NCBI GenBank assembly: GCA_028023455.1
Contig: JAQFVV010012404.1
Span: forward strand, 14,559,000 to 14,622,999
DNA: 64,000 nt
Direction: 5' to 3'
Source: Epiperipatus broadwayi
Taxonomy: Eukaryota; Onychophora; Udeonychophora; Euonychophora; Peripatidae
In this document: piece after piece, positions 1 through 12,745 of the stretch
Layout of the letters: each line of letters starts with the position of its first letter
Numbering within the stretch: the stretch's first letter is position 1
Position numbers and translations under genes: made by a program
The notes under the pieces: generated by a model
Databases searched by the model: none
What the model was told of the DNA's origin: nothing
Seen by the model: the letters and a program-made list of their open reading frames with translations, nothing else

Positions 1-581
1 ACAATAACTAAAGTTTAGTTACAGTGCAATAACCAAAGTTTTAGACATTTCTTAAATATATAAACTGATAGTTAAACCATGTGGTTTATTTGTAAAAAGT
101 GTATATAAAATTTGTGTTATTAATAAAGAATATACTTTAAAAAAAAAAGATATATTGTCAATATCTGTTGAATAGTAAGCAGCAAAAAAATTAAATAATC
201 TAGTACCTCTGTTTAATAAAGTAATCAAGCAAATGAACAAAAGCTTCAAACAAGAATAATTTTGTGTGAGAAATGTATAATATAGCAAATAAGAATTTAA
301 AATATAAATAAAAAATAATAACATTTTTAATAGCAAAATACAAAAATAAAATACATAGCTCAAAATAATTATACAAATATAAAATTAAAATGAAAAAAAA
401 TTCACATTTAAAGCAATATTAACATTTACTATGCAACTAATAATGTAAATTATTTTTAAAGCCATATATGTAATATTTTTAAATCTAATGACTACTCGTG
501 TATAAACATATTAAACGATTTAAAATCAGAATAAACACATTTGTCTCCTACTAAACTTGATAGAGCAATTAGAATTTACTT
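1..581. other. AT-rich non-coding DNA
   Basis: No gene or recognisable element is visible here. The only long open frame, on the minus strand at 52-363, encodes a Tyr/Leu/Phe/Ile-rich peptide typical of chance translation of A+T-rich DNA and has no recognisable motif. Confidence 0.6.
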
Positions 582-785
582 AGTAATCTAGACCAACTGA
601 TGATTGCTGGTTTAGCATGAAATACATACATTGGTGATTATTTATCTTTTCAACATGTGTGTGATCAGGTGGGTCAGCAATATGAGATGGCACTGAGAGT
701 AGTAGGTCATGTGAAAGTCTTGAGTTCGAATCCCGCATATATTACGTATATAAATGCAGGTTTAAGCCTGTACAATATATTGAGA
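582..785 (+). repeat. SINE-like repeat with hammerhead-type motif and tRNA-like promoter (copy 1)
   Basis: This segment is homologous to the units at 35.4-36.7 kb. It starts with a hammerhead-like core at 592-635. About 50 bp downstream comes a tRNA-like block, with an A-box-like stretch near 675-690 and a B-box (GTTCGAATCCC) near 724-734. It ends in a short imperfect palindrome related to the other copies. This copy has the best preserved B box of the family, while its hammerhead stem III is damaged. I read it as an old non-autonomous retroposed element. A host tRNA gene is excluded because no cloverleaf can be closed. Confidence 0.6.
592..635 (+). ncRNA. Hammerhead ribozyme-like motif, degenerate
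   Basis: ACCAA (592-596), CTGATGA (597-603), hairpin TGCT...AGCA, and GAAA (619-622), then a damaged stem III and TTGGT (631-635), which pairs with ACCAA. The base expected to be U16.1 (629) is C, so the A15.1-U16.1 pair is broken. The CpG of the other copies' TACGTAT has become TACATAC, which fits methyl-CpG decay. Cleavage by this copy is unlikely. Confidence 0.5.
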
Positions 786-1189
786 ATGTTTTCTAAATTG
801 AATTTAAAAAATGACTTTATATTGATGCAAATGCTCTTTAAATGTATCTCAAACAAAAGAGGACAAGATCCACTAAAAAGATATGTAATGGGATTTAACT
901 AAGACAATCTGGAATTCATACAAATTATCAAATAATAATAATTATTTACAAGAAGAATCACAAGCATTATTAAAATGCAAAATATATTTACTACAAATAG
1001 TAATATTATAAGAAAAAGAGTTATTCTCAAAGTTACAATTAAATACCAACCATTTACTAACTAAAACTAAATCTTTGTTTACTATTTCTTTCAAATCAAC
1101 TAAAAGAAGCAGTAATACAAGACAATATTGTCAATATAAACCATATACTTGCAATTTCAATTGTAATGAAAATAATATTAATTAAAATC
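786..1189. other. AT-rich non-coding DNA
   Basis: No convincing coding or repeat signal was found between the SINE-like repeat and the LINE fragment. Confidence 0.5.
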
Positions 1190-2240
1190 AACCCTCTACA
1201 ACTCTATGATTGACTATAATTACATTACTGATACTACCATAAATACCATAAATGTTATTTTCTGCCTTTTATCTTTTTAATGACTTAAAACCAAAGAAAT
1301 CATAAAAACCATATGAACATTTAATTAAATTTTCCTGTAAAATAGAATCAAAAACTTTAGACAAATCTAAATATACAGGCAGTATCTTGAGATCATTATT
1401 TAATGATATTAGATTACATATGTGATTATTTAAAGCATGCATAACACTTCTATCAGAAATAAAATCATATCAGTGATCAGTTAATACTTTATTTTTGAGG
1501 AAATTTTATCTTTAACAATCATGTCCAAACATTTAGAAATTAAAGATCAGTGTAATGACACTAAATTTCAGGCACTCAGGAAATAATCCAGTATGGAAAT
1601 GTAAATTAAATAAATAAACGGGAACAGGAATAAAAAGTGATTTACTGTGTTTTAGAATTTTCGGTCTTGGACCACCTAGCCCAGAATGAACACTTAAATA
1701 AAACAATTGTGACCCTGAAATGCCCAGACTTAAAATGAATTCAAACATGAATAGGATCAGAAATTTAGTATAACTCATAATTTACTAACACCTTGGGGGG
1801 GGGGGGCTGGGGGCTCATTAAACAGATCAGCTATGTGTTTTTAATGATTCTATAATTCTAGAAAATTTTCTTTATATTTAATAAATTTAATTTGATTAAA
1901 TTTTATTTCAATCTAATAATTTATTATTCTCCATTTCATATATATATGCCACTAAGAAAGTCCTAATAATATTGAAATCTTAATTTCTAATGTCAGATTT
2001 AATTTCAGTGTTACTTTTATTGCTGCACCAATCAAGGATTTTAACAAATTTTTTGATTTTGTTCACCAAAGATCATTATTTGAACATTATGAATTATTCA
2101 CATTTATTGCAATTTCTCCATAATCTGTTGCATAACTGAGTTTAATGAGTCATTTGATAGTAGAATTTAAATCCACATTAGAAATAGAAAAAGCATCTGC
2201 AATAGGAATATCTCCAGGTTTTCTTTTTTCTTTATGATAT
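1190..2240 (-). pseudogene. LINE reverse transcriptase fragment, decayed (Jockey/CR1-like)
   Basis: Read on the minus strand, broken frames give the usual order of a non-LTR reverse transcriptase. Near 2,130-2,220 is the pre-RT segment (FSISNVDLNSTIK). Around 1,570-1,640 is a block with FHTGLFPECLKFS, matching the 'tG.fP..lK' segment upstream of motif A. Near 1,350-1,400 is LPVYLDLSKVFDSI, which matches RT motif A with its catalytic aspartate (F/YLDLSKAFD in the family). Stops and frameshifts separate the blocks and no YxDD box is visible, so this is dead. Assignment to Jockey/CR1-type LINEs is by motif style only. Confidence 0.6.
1795..1814 (+). repeat. Poly-G tract
   Basis: Twelve consecutive G followed by CT and five more G, embedded in A+T-rich DNA inside the LINE fragment. 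It is a plausible slippage or G-quadruplex-type tract and a possible assembly trouble spot. Confidence 0.9.
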
Positions 2241-4800
2241 CTATCTATACATATTTTCTGATAAAGTTAAACACGTAGTGCATGTTACCATTACAGCCTT
2301 AAGCAGAGATATCATTACTAGGCAATATGTTGTCACAAATACTACACATAGCCATCATAAATATTTTCCAAATGAGATATGTAATAATAGAAAATATAAA
2401 AGAGAAAATTATCAACAATCTTCCAAATAACAGAGGCAATAAAAATGGATATCCACACAGTCAGAGTTCTGTATCAAATAGCAAACACAAATACATTCAC
2501 ATAGAGAACATGCTAATCTATTATTTTCTTTACTTGATATTTTGTGATGGTCTCTTTTAACTTTTTATTACAATAAACTTTCTTCTTGAAATACATTGTA
2601 TTCTTTTCTCTGACATATTACTCCAATGAAACAATCAATATTGCATTTCTGTAGAATTCTTTTGAAATATTTATAATGTGAATGGGACTTACCTCTGCAA
2701 TGAAAACAATGCTTAAATTCACTTTAAAATATTCTTTTAGGAAGTCTATTGTTTATTTATTTCATATAACTTTTAATGAAATTGTTATTTTACAATAGTA
2801 ATATCACATCTAGAAAATTGAAGAACATATTAATTAGTTTTAATAACATTGTCACTTTTTTTTATTGTTGAACTATTTTTCCTTCCAATTCGAGGATGAT
2901 ATATTTTTTAAAGTTTTTTATATTTATAATTGTTTTTTTTTTACTATTGTTTTATTATATACTTTTAATATTATTACTACTTAATTTTTTGTAATAAAAT
3001 ACAGAATTTCAATTTTTAAATCTAAATGTATCATTTTTATTATTCTTTTGTTGTTGTTGTTATATACATTACCATGTTTCAATAAAAAACTTATTTGACA
3101 AATTTTTTAAATAAAGTGTTTGCTTTATTTTTATTGATTGTATTGAATTGTGAGCCATTTTCAGTCTTAAAATTTTAAAATAATTTCAGTAAAGTTGTAC
3201 TTTATATTTATTAGAGTAATGATAAAAATTGTGATATCAACTTTTATTTTGTACTTTTTAATAACTTTGTAATAACACATACTATATATCTTACAATTGC
3301 CAATCTTTTCCCAGGGCTAAATATATTAAATTTATTACAGTTTTGAAATAAATATTTTCTGTTATAATCTGACTGTAATTTTATCTTCATTTAATTGTTT
3401 CTAATTAATAACAAAAAAAACAACAAACTGTACAATTTTCCATGATCTTCAAATACCGCAAATATATTTATTTTTTGTTTATTTTTATCTCTAAATTCAA
3501 ATTTACCATTGTATTTTCATCTTTCAAACAATTTCTAATTCTTGTATTTAAATTTCACATTCCAATTTTTAAATATTGTTTTACCTGTTGAAAAACATTG
3601 CCAATTATGAACTTGAATTATTTATATACAGTATTTTTTACTAAATTAAATAGATAATCTTTTTATTCTTTATGATATACCACTAATTTATACAATTTTT
3701 ATTTATTATTTTTTATTTTTAATAAAGTATATGTTCTTTTATCATATTATTTTTTCATCTGTCTGTGTAACTTCACAAAATTTAACCAAGTTTTATTTAG
3801 CGTATTATTGCTTTTTATTTTTATCAATATTTTTTTAAAAGTAATTTATGTAGTTAAGTATAAAGTTATAATTTAATGACAACATACATTTAATATATTC
3901 TCTCTTCATTGACCAAAAGTTGTGAAAAATTTACAACCTTTTTGAAATGGGTCATAATTTATTACCTTTTGACATATATTTAAGTAAGAGAAAATATTCA
4001 CACATATACTGCATTACATTCATTCTGCCTTCAAGGAAACTCATCTGGTCTCATTCAGAAAACATCAGGTTTCAAAAAGAAGAGTGACCATGGTGCTTTT
4101 TTAATTTTAAAATGAGAGATAAAAGCAGTAAATTTGTCACACTGACAATAACTAAAATAATAAGATAGTAGAATGTGTATATAAAAAGTTTCATTGCCTG
4201 AATTTATTTAAGACAATGTATATATAAAAAAATTTTTTTTGGAATTTGTTTAAGAAATGCAATAATAACTAGAAGCAGAATAATCACAACAAGCAGAATA
4301 AGAGTAAGTCAGAAACCCAGGCCTATTTGTGTGAACTGTTATCTCCTACTTAATCTTTAATTAGATGTTTTGACCAGGGTAAATCTCTATCTCCTACTTA
4401 ATGTTAATTAAAAAACTACATCTGACCAGGGCTTTTATCTTATTCAAAATTAATTAGAAAAAAGAAGTGTCAGCTTTTAAAAACAGATTAAAAATAAATC
4501 CTAGATATGATATAAAATAAATATCTTTATCTAACAACAAAATAATATATGACAATAGCTGTAATATGGTAATATAATTATATATAAAAGCTCTTTTCAG
4601 AAATTTTTAAAATTTTGCCCTTTTCATTATGTCTTAACTATAAAAATAACCTATATTGCATACATAGTGACTTCTACTTGTTCTATATAAAATTAATACA
4701 AGCCTATAATTTATCCTTTAATATCTTTATAATAATGCATATTATATAACCCTCCATTCATTTTATATTATCCAATTATTAGTTAAATTAATTGATGTTT
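2241..4800. other. AT-rich non-coding DNA with a small direct repeat
   Basis: No coding signal is seen. The 77-residue frame at 2,327-2,560 has no recognisable motif. At 4,340-4,436 a roughly 48 bp unit containing TATCTCCTACTTAAT and GACCAGGG is present twice in tandem and is diverged. Confidence 0.5.
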
Positions 4801-5210
4801 TATAAATGTTCATACAATTATTTTTGTTATAATTAATGTAATTAGTTTCATATATCTTCTATTAATTTCTTTAATATAATTTAATGGACTTATATTTTTA
4901 ACACAATCTATTTTATGTCCATATTTTAAATAGTAAACATATAATGCAGATCTGTCATCTCTCCTATTAATAGCTTATGTTCTTTAGCCCTTCTAATTGT
5001 TTTGCCATATATCCATAATAAACCATACTGCAAACCCCACAAGTAATTTTATATACTATACCCCTTTTATATTTTATATCATCTTTTATTTTATAATTCC
5101 CTAATATATGAAGATTTTTACTGTTTGACCATCCTTAATATTTTTAACTATATAATTTTTATTTTTTTAATAATATATGATAAATTTTAGGAATGTACAA
5201 AAGTTTTACC
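4800..5210 (-). pseudogene. Penelope-like element GIY-YIG fragment, heavily decayed
   Basis: Minus-strand translation over shifting frames gives a PLE-type GIY-YIG module. A VYKITCGVC-type segment near 5,015-5,045 corresponds to the 'YkI.C..C' start, and YGYMAKQL corresponds to the YxGET-like strand. A downstream block near 4,830-4,940 (LYVYYLKYGHKIDC...NRRYMKLI) matches the 'H...tgH.id......R...E..I' part of the domain. Frameshifts and stops occur throughout. In PLEs this domain supplies the nicking activity that primes target DNA. Only this 3' portion of an element is visible. Confidence 0.5.
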
Positions 5211-5689
5211 CATTTTATATGTTCAAAAAGTAGATTAAAACCAACAAAATAAAATAAAAAACTTTGCTTGCTTTTAATTACTGTAATGAAAAAAAAAAAA
5301 ACAACAGTCGAAAGAAAATTATTTTAAAATAAATCTATTAAAAAAGTAAAATCACAGAATTTCAATGTATAAATGAGTATGGGTGTTACTGAATGTACTC
5401 TAAATACATAAAAAAAAACATACAAAACTTTTAAATAGTTTTCTTTTAAAAACTTTATAAATATAAATGTTAGTTTTAATTTCGCAATGGAACTTTTGAA
5501 GCGGATAAAGCATCTGGTTCAATATATTAGTATATTGTTACAATTAAATTTACAAAAGCTACTTTTCTTGGATGGGCACATTGTCTATGTCTTTTTGATA
5601 AATACATTAATGGTAATCTCTTATTAGGCTAGATATTGATACATCATTTTTAATCAGATCTAAATTTTAAACTTAATTGAAGATATTTA

Positions 5690-5893
5690 CCTGAAGGTTT
5701 GTGATGATGTTATATTTGATGTAATAATATGTTGGACTATTTCTATCATTTATCAGTAACCTGTGTTGTCTATTTCTGTTAATTAATAACAAGTTGTTTG
5801 TATTTGAAAAGTGTAAATAAAGTTTAAAATTTTCTATACATTCAACATTTATTGATAGATGATGGAAATAGTCCAACATATCACATTTAATTA
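5690..5893. mobile_element. Foldback (MITE-like) element, copy 1
   Basis: Inverted ends carry TGTTGGACTATTTC at about 5,729 and its complement near 5,866-5,879. The interior matches the element at 23,055-23,352, including the segment with TATACATTCAACATT, so this is a dispersed family. Part of the left arm is missing relative to copy 2. No coding capacity is present and the superfamily is unknown. Confidence 0.65.
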
Positions 5894-8800
5894 AAGTTAT
5901 TTATATATTATATCCAAACTAAAATTATAGAATAATCTCTAGTCTAAAAAATGATCAGTAATAAAAAAGAATTATCTAAGGTCATTGTTGTTCAAATGAA
6001 TAAATGCAAAAAGTATACTTGTAAATTGATTGTGATAATTTATTATAAATAAAAAGTGAATAAAGATGTTGAAGACATGTTAGCGGGAATGATTTGGACT
6101 AGATGAAGTTAGTTTATCAAAAATATTGTTTGCCTTTTTTCACATATCTTTCTTTATTTGTTTGTTCTGTTTGAGATACTTACTTAGAAATTTGAAAATC
6201 ATACAAAATGTCTGACAATAAATTTTTTGATGGTATACCTATTACAAGATGACTTGTTAATTTTCATGAGAGAAATTACAAGATAATTCATTAAACATCA
6301 TTCTGATTTATTTATAAATGAAAATTTACTTTTCACAGATCATTCTTGAACAATATGTGAGAAGTTGATATCATTATAAACAGCCTACAAGTGCAAATTA
6401 AATGAGAAAAGATAAGAATTGTCCAAGGAAAGATATACTTTTAAATAGAAGATTGCAAAAAGAAAGTGTTCTATATTCTTATGAAAAAGAAATCGTCGTG
6501 GACTATCTATAGCAGAAAATGATAAACGATATATATATATATAATTTTTAAATAATTTCATTAACTAATAATTGAAAGGCAAAAATCATTATAAAGGTTA
6601 AAGATAAATTGTCAAAATGATTGCCAAGTATATGTGATACAATTTAGCGTTAATGCATTAAAGTACCTTTCTTATCAAAATAAATCCATTAACTGTTAAT
6701 GTCATTCATGCCTGTTGATGTTTAACAGAAACACACACATACAAGCATATATGATTTTTAAATGTATAATTTTTATGCTGAATCAAAAAAAATATTAATG
6801 AAGTAATTAATAATCAATTTTTATAAATTATATTTTATACTTGTCAAAAGTCTGATATTTCCTCTTTTTTTTGAATTTTGTAGAAATTTTTTAGTTTGTA
6901 GTTCTTTCCAGTTTATTCTTGAAATTAAAAGCTGTCAAATAGTAAATCAATACTTTGATTGAGGAAATGCCTCAAGTTGTGTAAAGTATTAAAAAATAAA
7001 AAAAAATTGCAAAAACTACTACCTATTATAAAATTTAAAACTTTCATTAGAACAAATGTAATTTTATTGAATTATTAAATGCAAATTACACGCAAACACA
7101 CACTTATACATATTCTATTTGCATTGTGTACACATATTTACTAATTAATGTGCGGTAGACACAAATCCATGCATATTATCTATGTTGAAAAAAAGTATCA
7201 TGTGATTTTTTTGTTTAGTAGTTCACTTTATTTTCTCTATTCCAGAGACATTTATTTTATTTTGAGTAATCACTGATTAGTATAAATTAGTTTTATATAC
7301 ACTAAAAATCTCAATGTCAATATATATATATATATGTAGTGAAATATCATAATAGACATAACTTCATGTTCAATTTCTGTTACATAGTTTTGCTCATGAA
7401 AGTATCAGTCTTCAGTAATCTTACACCACTACCACAATAAAAATGGTTTGTATTAAGTTACCATCTATCTTGATCAACTTTTTATATTATTAAAATATTA
7501 AAATTGTCAAATTTAGTAAAAATTATAATTGAATGTATATTTATCAGTTATAAAATATTTAAACATAGTTATTTAGACATCACAAAAATATGGGATCCTT
7601 TTTAATCAGGAGTTATAATAATTAATAATGCAATGGACTGAACTTTTACTTTCTCACAATATTTTAAAAAAAGAACAGAACAAATCTATAATACTCATAA
7701 ACTATTGTATTTATATTCATCACAAATCACTCAAGGAAAAATGCAAAAGTTTTCTTCTATTATATTAACTTGAGATAATCTCCGTCATCTAGTTTAACCA
7801 TAATCATTACCATTATGAGATCAATGATAATCATATTCATTTCAATAAGCATTTATTGTGCATGACAATTATTGAAAAAAATACAATGGAACATGTTATC
7901 TCAGAAAATCATCATAGTAATCTAAATTAGAATCTTATAAATAGATTAAGCTATTTTTTCCATCCTTCACACAATTATGATTTCAATTATTTTTTTAAAA
8001 ATAATTCTTCCATTTATTCAATGATTTAGTAATGTACTGATAATGATCCAAACTAATAAGTTCTACCATACACATAAGTACAATTCAGAAGAATCAACCT
8101 ACATGTATACCAACCCTTATCTGACTGTATTGTATCATATTATGATTGTTGATGATATGATCATCTTATAGCAAAAGCAATACTCAGAAAGTAAAGCAAA
8201 AACTCTCATTTACAAAAGCATTTTTATGGGGTACATATCCCCAAGCCCCACTTTCATCGCTAAAAAAATGCCTTTAGGAGCCCTTCTGGCAAAATCATGA
8301 GAACAGTATCATCCCTTTATTTTTTGTAATTAAACAAGTAGATTTCTGAGAATGTGTGGTAAACTATTTTTATCTAGGTTTGAAATGAGAGCGAGAGAAT
8401 GAACAACTAGATTTAAAATAATATAAATTAAAAAAAAGATTTAAAATAACTAAAAATATTTACAGTCATTATAATATAGTTTATACCAATCAAGTGAATA
8501 AGTAAATATTAAAATGGGGGTGTATTCATACTGGAGAAAGGTCCATTTCATTAACTTGACTAAATTTGATTCCATGAGCTCTGATATGCTTAAATGAATG
8601 ATTGAACCCACCATCACACAATTATTATTACTAATTAACAAACAAATACAAAAACATAATAAAAGAATTATGATTTATTTTTACTACTTGTATTTTTTAG
8701 TTATATTGATTTTAATTTGCGTATTTAATTTTATTAGTTTTTAATAAAATTTATAAAGACATCATAATTTAATTTGTTAATGTTGTTTATAATGTGATAT

Positions 8801-9190
8801 TCATCAACCACTGCTACTTCAGTGATCAATTAAAAGTGCACATAATCATAGAAATGTATCATTTGCAAGAATCGTTTTATTTTATCTTTAAATTAAAGGG
8901 CAAATTAAAGTTTAGAAGTATTTTTTCCCCCTACTTTTCACAAATATATTGTTGATAATAGCAATATAACAGATTCAGCAGTGTTATATCTTTGGATTGT
9001 GTATTCTTTATTATTATTGCAGTTTCATTACAAAAAGTAATTCCTATCATGTCATTTATTATCATTTTCATTCATTACCAATAGTATTTTTTATTCTTTT
9101 ACCTTCTGTCCTATTTCTATATTCATTGTTATTTAATAAAAAAATTTTTTTTTTCCTCTTAACCATTTTCTCATCATGCTTATAGATTGT
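5894..9190. other. AT-rich non-coding DNA
   Basis: No gene or element is recognised. Short (TA)n runs occur near 6,528-6,542 and 7,320-7,336. A relatively less A+T-rich patch at 8,220-8,330 (GGGGTACATATCCCC and neighbours) could be an old insertion but shows no diagnostic termini. Open frames at 8,450-8,641 and 8,997-9,185 look like chance frames. Confidence 0.45.
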
Positions 9191-9229
9191 TACAGTTTTA
9201 TCACAACTGTGTCTATTGATACTGTAACT

Positions 9230-11100
9230 GAATACAAATGAGGGTATGGGAGCTACTTGTAATTGAATAAAAATTATGACAATGGAAAATGAAAACTTTA
9301 ATATATTCTGAATGAAAATGTAGCCCAATTGTTGTCACGATTTGTAACAGAATAAAATATACCCTGAAGTTGAATGTCATTTATAAATTAATAAAAATAT
9401 GGGACATATTGTATACTGAGTCATACTCTATTATTGATCACCATTTACAACAGAATAAAAATATGAATCAATGAAGAACAATTCTAATTTAATAATACCC
9501 GTAAATTATAGTGTCATTTATAACAGAATGAAAATAGTAAAGTAAGCTAAAGTGAATATCAATCAATGATTAACAATCTAACAATTCAATAAAACAATGA
9601 TAATAATATTTGTTGTAGCTTCATGATATCAAATATTATTTACAATGAATAGAAAATAAGCAAAATCATTATTTCAAACTACCCTAAAATATGAATGTTA
9701 TTTGCAATAGATTAAAGATAATGCAATAAAACCTAATATCTTAAAAGAAATGATCTATGTCTATTATATAAACCAGAGTATCCAACAAGTCGATTGTGAT
9801 CCACCAGTTGATCGCAAAGCCATTTTTGGTCGATCGCAAGGCCAATTTGGCAAGAGCTGTTGGGTAACGAGTGAAACAAATTAAGTCAAGATTTTCAAGT
9901 TTTGTTATTATTTTTGTTTTTGTTTTAATTTTTTTCCAATTCTAGATAGATGAAGTCCACTAAACCATTTTATTATTGAAAATAATATTTTTAATCTTGA
10001 TTTAATATAGCTAATTTGAATTAAGAAATATTATTAATAATTACTCATGTTGCTTTAATTGCTCCAGACATGAGTTTTTTGGCCCGTTAAATAATTGTTA
10101 TTTTTTACTAGGTAGATATATAAAAATAGTATGTATTTCACATCTCCCTCCACTTACACTATGCCTATGACAACAAGTCAATCACAATACATTTTAAAAA
10201 TAAAAAGTAGATCTTATTAACACAAAAGTTCGCCACCCCTGATATATACCATTTATAATAGAATAAAAATAATGGCAATGAATTAGATAAATAAACCTTA
10301 ATATTCATTATGAATCAAAATAGTGTTTATATTACTTGATACTTAAAGTTAAATGTTATTTTATTTATATTTAAATAAAAATAATTCATGGATGGATGAA
10401 ACAGTAATTTTAATATGCCCTATAAATTTACATTATCAATGATATCTAACTAAATATATATATATATATATATCAATAATTGATTTCTAATTACAATTAA
10501 ATTAAAAAAATGCTAGTTTAGCCATGCTATTACCCTAATACCAATATGCTTTTATTAATTAAGTCAATTATAATAAGACTAAATATACAATAATGCTACA
10601 AAATCAATTAACCCAACATATCTCTCTACTTTCATCAACTTATAATAGTATAAAATAAAATCATCTTATTAGATAATATTAAAAGTTATAATATCTAATC
10701 ACATCAATATATAAAATAAATGATAGATTCCTATTTGATGCTTATTCAACACAATTGACAAATCATATCCAATTACTCTTCAGTTTAATAAAGTTAAATT
10801 ATTAAAACTTTAGACTATAATCATTAAAAATATGAAATATTATTATTGTTTATTCTAATCAAATATTAATATTCAAATTTAATATTTAAACTGAATTTAC
10901 GATCTACATGAATGAACTTTAAATATAATTAAAACGAATTGCTCTAATATGTAGTAGAATAAAATATATTACAATTACCAGCTCTATAACAGAATAAGAT
11001 TACGATCTTTACAGCTGTATACTGACTTAATATAATATTCACTTTAATCAATAATGATTTAAAATAAAATATGCAAATATTTAATTGCAATTACCTTTAC
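9230..11100. repeat. Degenerate tandem repeat (satellite-like) field
   Basis: A motif close to ATTTATAACAGAATAAAAAT recurs at irregular spacing of roughly 80-110 bp, near 9,250, 9,340, 9,440, 9,510, 9,640, 9,700, 10,250 and 10,370. More decayed versions lie near 10,640, 10,950 and 10,990. Between motifs, blocks such as TTAATAT..CCTAAA-TTGAATGTCA also recur. The array is old and is interrupted by the hAT element at 9,774-10,241. Monomer length and copy number are estimates by eye. Confidence 0.45.
9774..10241. mobile_element. Short hAT-type DNA transposon (non-autonomous)
   Basis: The left end CAGAGTATCCAAC and the right end GTTCGCCACCCCTG form imperfect terminal inverted repeats of the hAT style (CAGGGGTGGCCAAC-like). 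The flanks ATATAAAC (9,766-9,773) and ATATATAC (10,242-10,249) match at 7 of 8 positions, as expected for an 8 bp target duplication. The subterminal AAAAAGTAGATCTTATTAA is also typical of hAT ends. The 468 bp contain no transposase. It is inserted into the degenerate tandem repeat field. Confidence 0.75.
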
Positions 11101-11855
11101 TCATCTTCAATGATTATCATAGTTGTACTTTTATCAATCATGAAATCAATTCATATATAGTTTCTATCTTAATACAACTATTACTTGTTACTAATAAAAT
11201 AATTACAATAAGCCTCTAATTACTTATTAAATATTTAAGAATGTCAAATCAATTAATGTATTGCTGTATAAAAATCTATATATCATCAGATAATAAACAG
11301 TAAATTCAGTAAAAAAAAAAAGTAATTGTACACTCTTACCCATCCTGTGATATGGTTTGCAAACTATGTGGTATAATCAATTAATGAATATTGTCTCATC
11401 CAAATACAATTAACCAATAAATTTGCATTATAAAATTGAATGACAACCAAGCCAGTTTACTTGTTTTAAATTAATTTAAAATTTATTAACAAAGGGATAT
11501 AAATTAAAATCATATATATATATATATGACATATAAACATTTAAAATATATACATATGACCCAATTATACTTTAAGCAATAGGTTTTCAGTTGACATTAA
11601 TTCTTTTAAATTTAATAGCTGATTGTATATTGAAATTCATCTATAAAATACTAAAACTAAAAATGTATATTTATGTAACACAGATGTGTTGTAACACATG
11701 CACTTTTCAAAATATGAGCCAAGGACATTCTTAATCTTCATATATAAAAAAATATATAGTTAATGGAAATAAAAATATACTAAAGACAAATCTACCTATT
11801 TATTTATGTAGTTTTAAGAGAATAAAACAAAAGTAAATACTTGAGATTAATTTAT
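11101..11855. other. AT-rich non-coding DNA
   Basis: No gene is seen. A (TA)n run lies near 11,512-11,527. The degenerate motif of the preceding repeat field fades out here without a clear boundary. Confidence 0.4.
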
Positions 11856-12745
11856 AATTGGTGAATAGGGAGATACATATTTTTTTAAAATTAAAATAAT
11901 AATTACAAAATTATAAATTGTAAATTTGAATTTAGAAAAACATAACTGTTATACTCTACTTAATTTAAATTATACTACTGTTTATATCCTATACAATTAT
12001 AATAATAATAATAATAATGATGATGATGATGATGATAATTAGAAAACAACTTGATCAATCATCGCAGATATGATATTTCCAAAATAGTACCATAAATTTA
12101 ATGTCTATCTCTTAAACCACAATCTGACGATGTTTTGTTATTCTAGAAAAAGTAGAAATATCATATAAAGCTATTACATTCAAAGCACATGTTATTAATT
12201 TTCATATTTTCCAAATATCCATATTATTCTTTCATTTAGCAGGTATTCAATCTATGTGATGTTATAAGTTTGCAAACATTAGTTTATATCCATGACAATG
12301 CAATATAAATATTCTTTTCTTTAACAAGTATTTGATTCATAAAACATTACAAGTGAATGGACACTAGTTTCATCCATGACAATGTTATAGAAATTGAAAT
12401 AATTTCTATCCTCTGTGGAACTAACTCATCATTCTCATAAAACTTTATTGGCAAGTAAACATAATTCTTATATACATCTTGATGTTGTTAGCATTTATAT
12501 CTCATCATTAAAAGTCACATAGTATTTATTTTTTAAAGCAAATAAATATTCTGATGGTTTTTTGAAAATGTAGAGAATTTTCATTCTTTCAATAAATTGT
12601 TGCTCTTCACAAATCATTGATAAATTTAGCCACTCCATCATCTATCCATTTAATAATCATGTAATTTTAGAAAAAATAAATAAAAAATCATGTAAAGGAA
12701 TTTAAAATTGCTTTTATTGAAGCCAAAATAGAGGGAGTAATTTAA
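11856..12745 (+). repeat. Direct duplicated segment, left copy
   Basis: This stretch aligns colinearly with 21,936-22,845. Shared landmarks are ATTGGTGAAT at the left edge, TTTGAATTTAGAAAAACATA, a variable TA/ATG microsatellite, GATATTTCCAAAATA, GATGGTTTTTTGAAAATG and TTATTGAAGCCAA at the right edge. By eye about four of five positions agree, with small indels, so the duplication is not recent. The two copies bracket the whole 9 kb retroelement nest. The microsatellite here is (ATA)n(ATG)n at about 12,000-12,040. No coding signal is present. Confidence 0.75.

Noticed and set aside
52-363. 103-codon minus-strand open frame
   Set aside because: Low-complexity hydrophobic composition typical of A+T-rich DNA, with no motif and no neighbouring exon evidence.
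2327-2560. 77-codon plus-strand frame
   Set aside because: No recognisable domain. It lies next to a dead LINE fragment and its composition is close to random translation.
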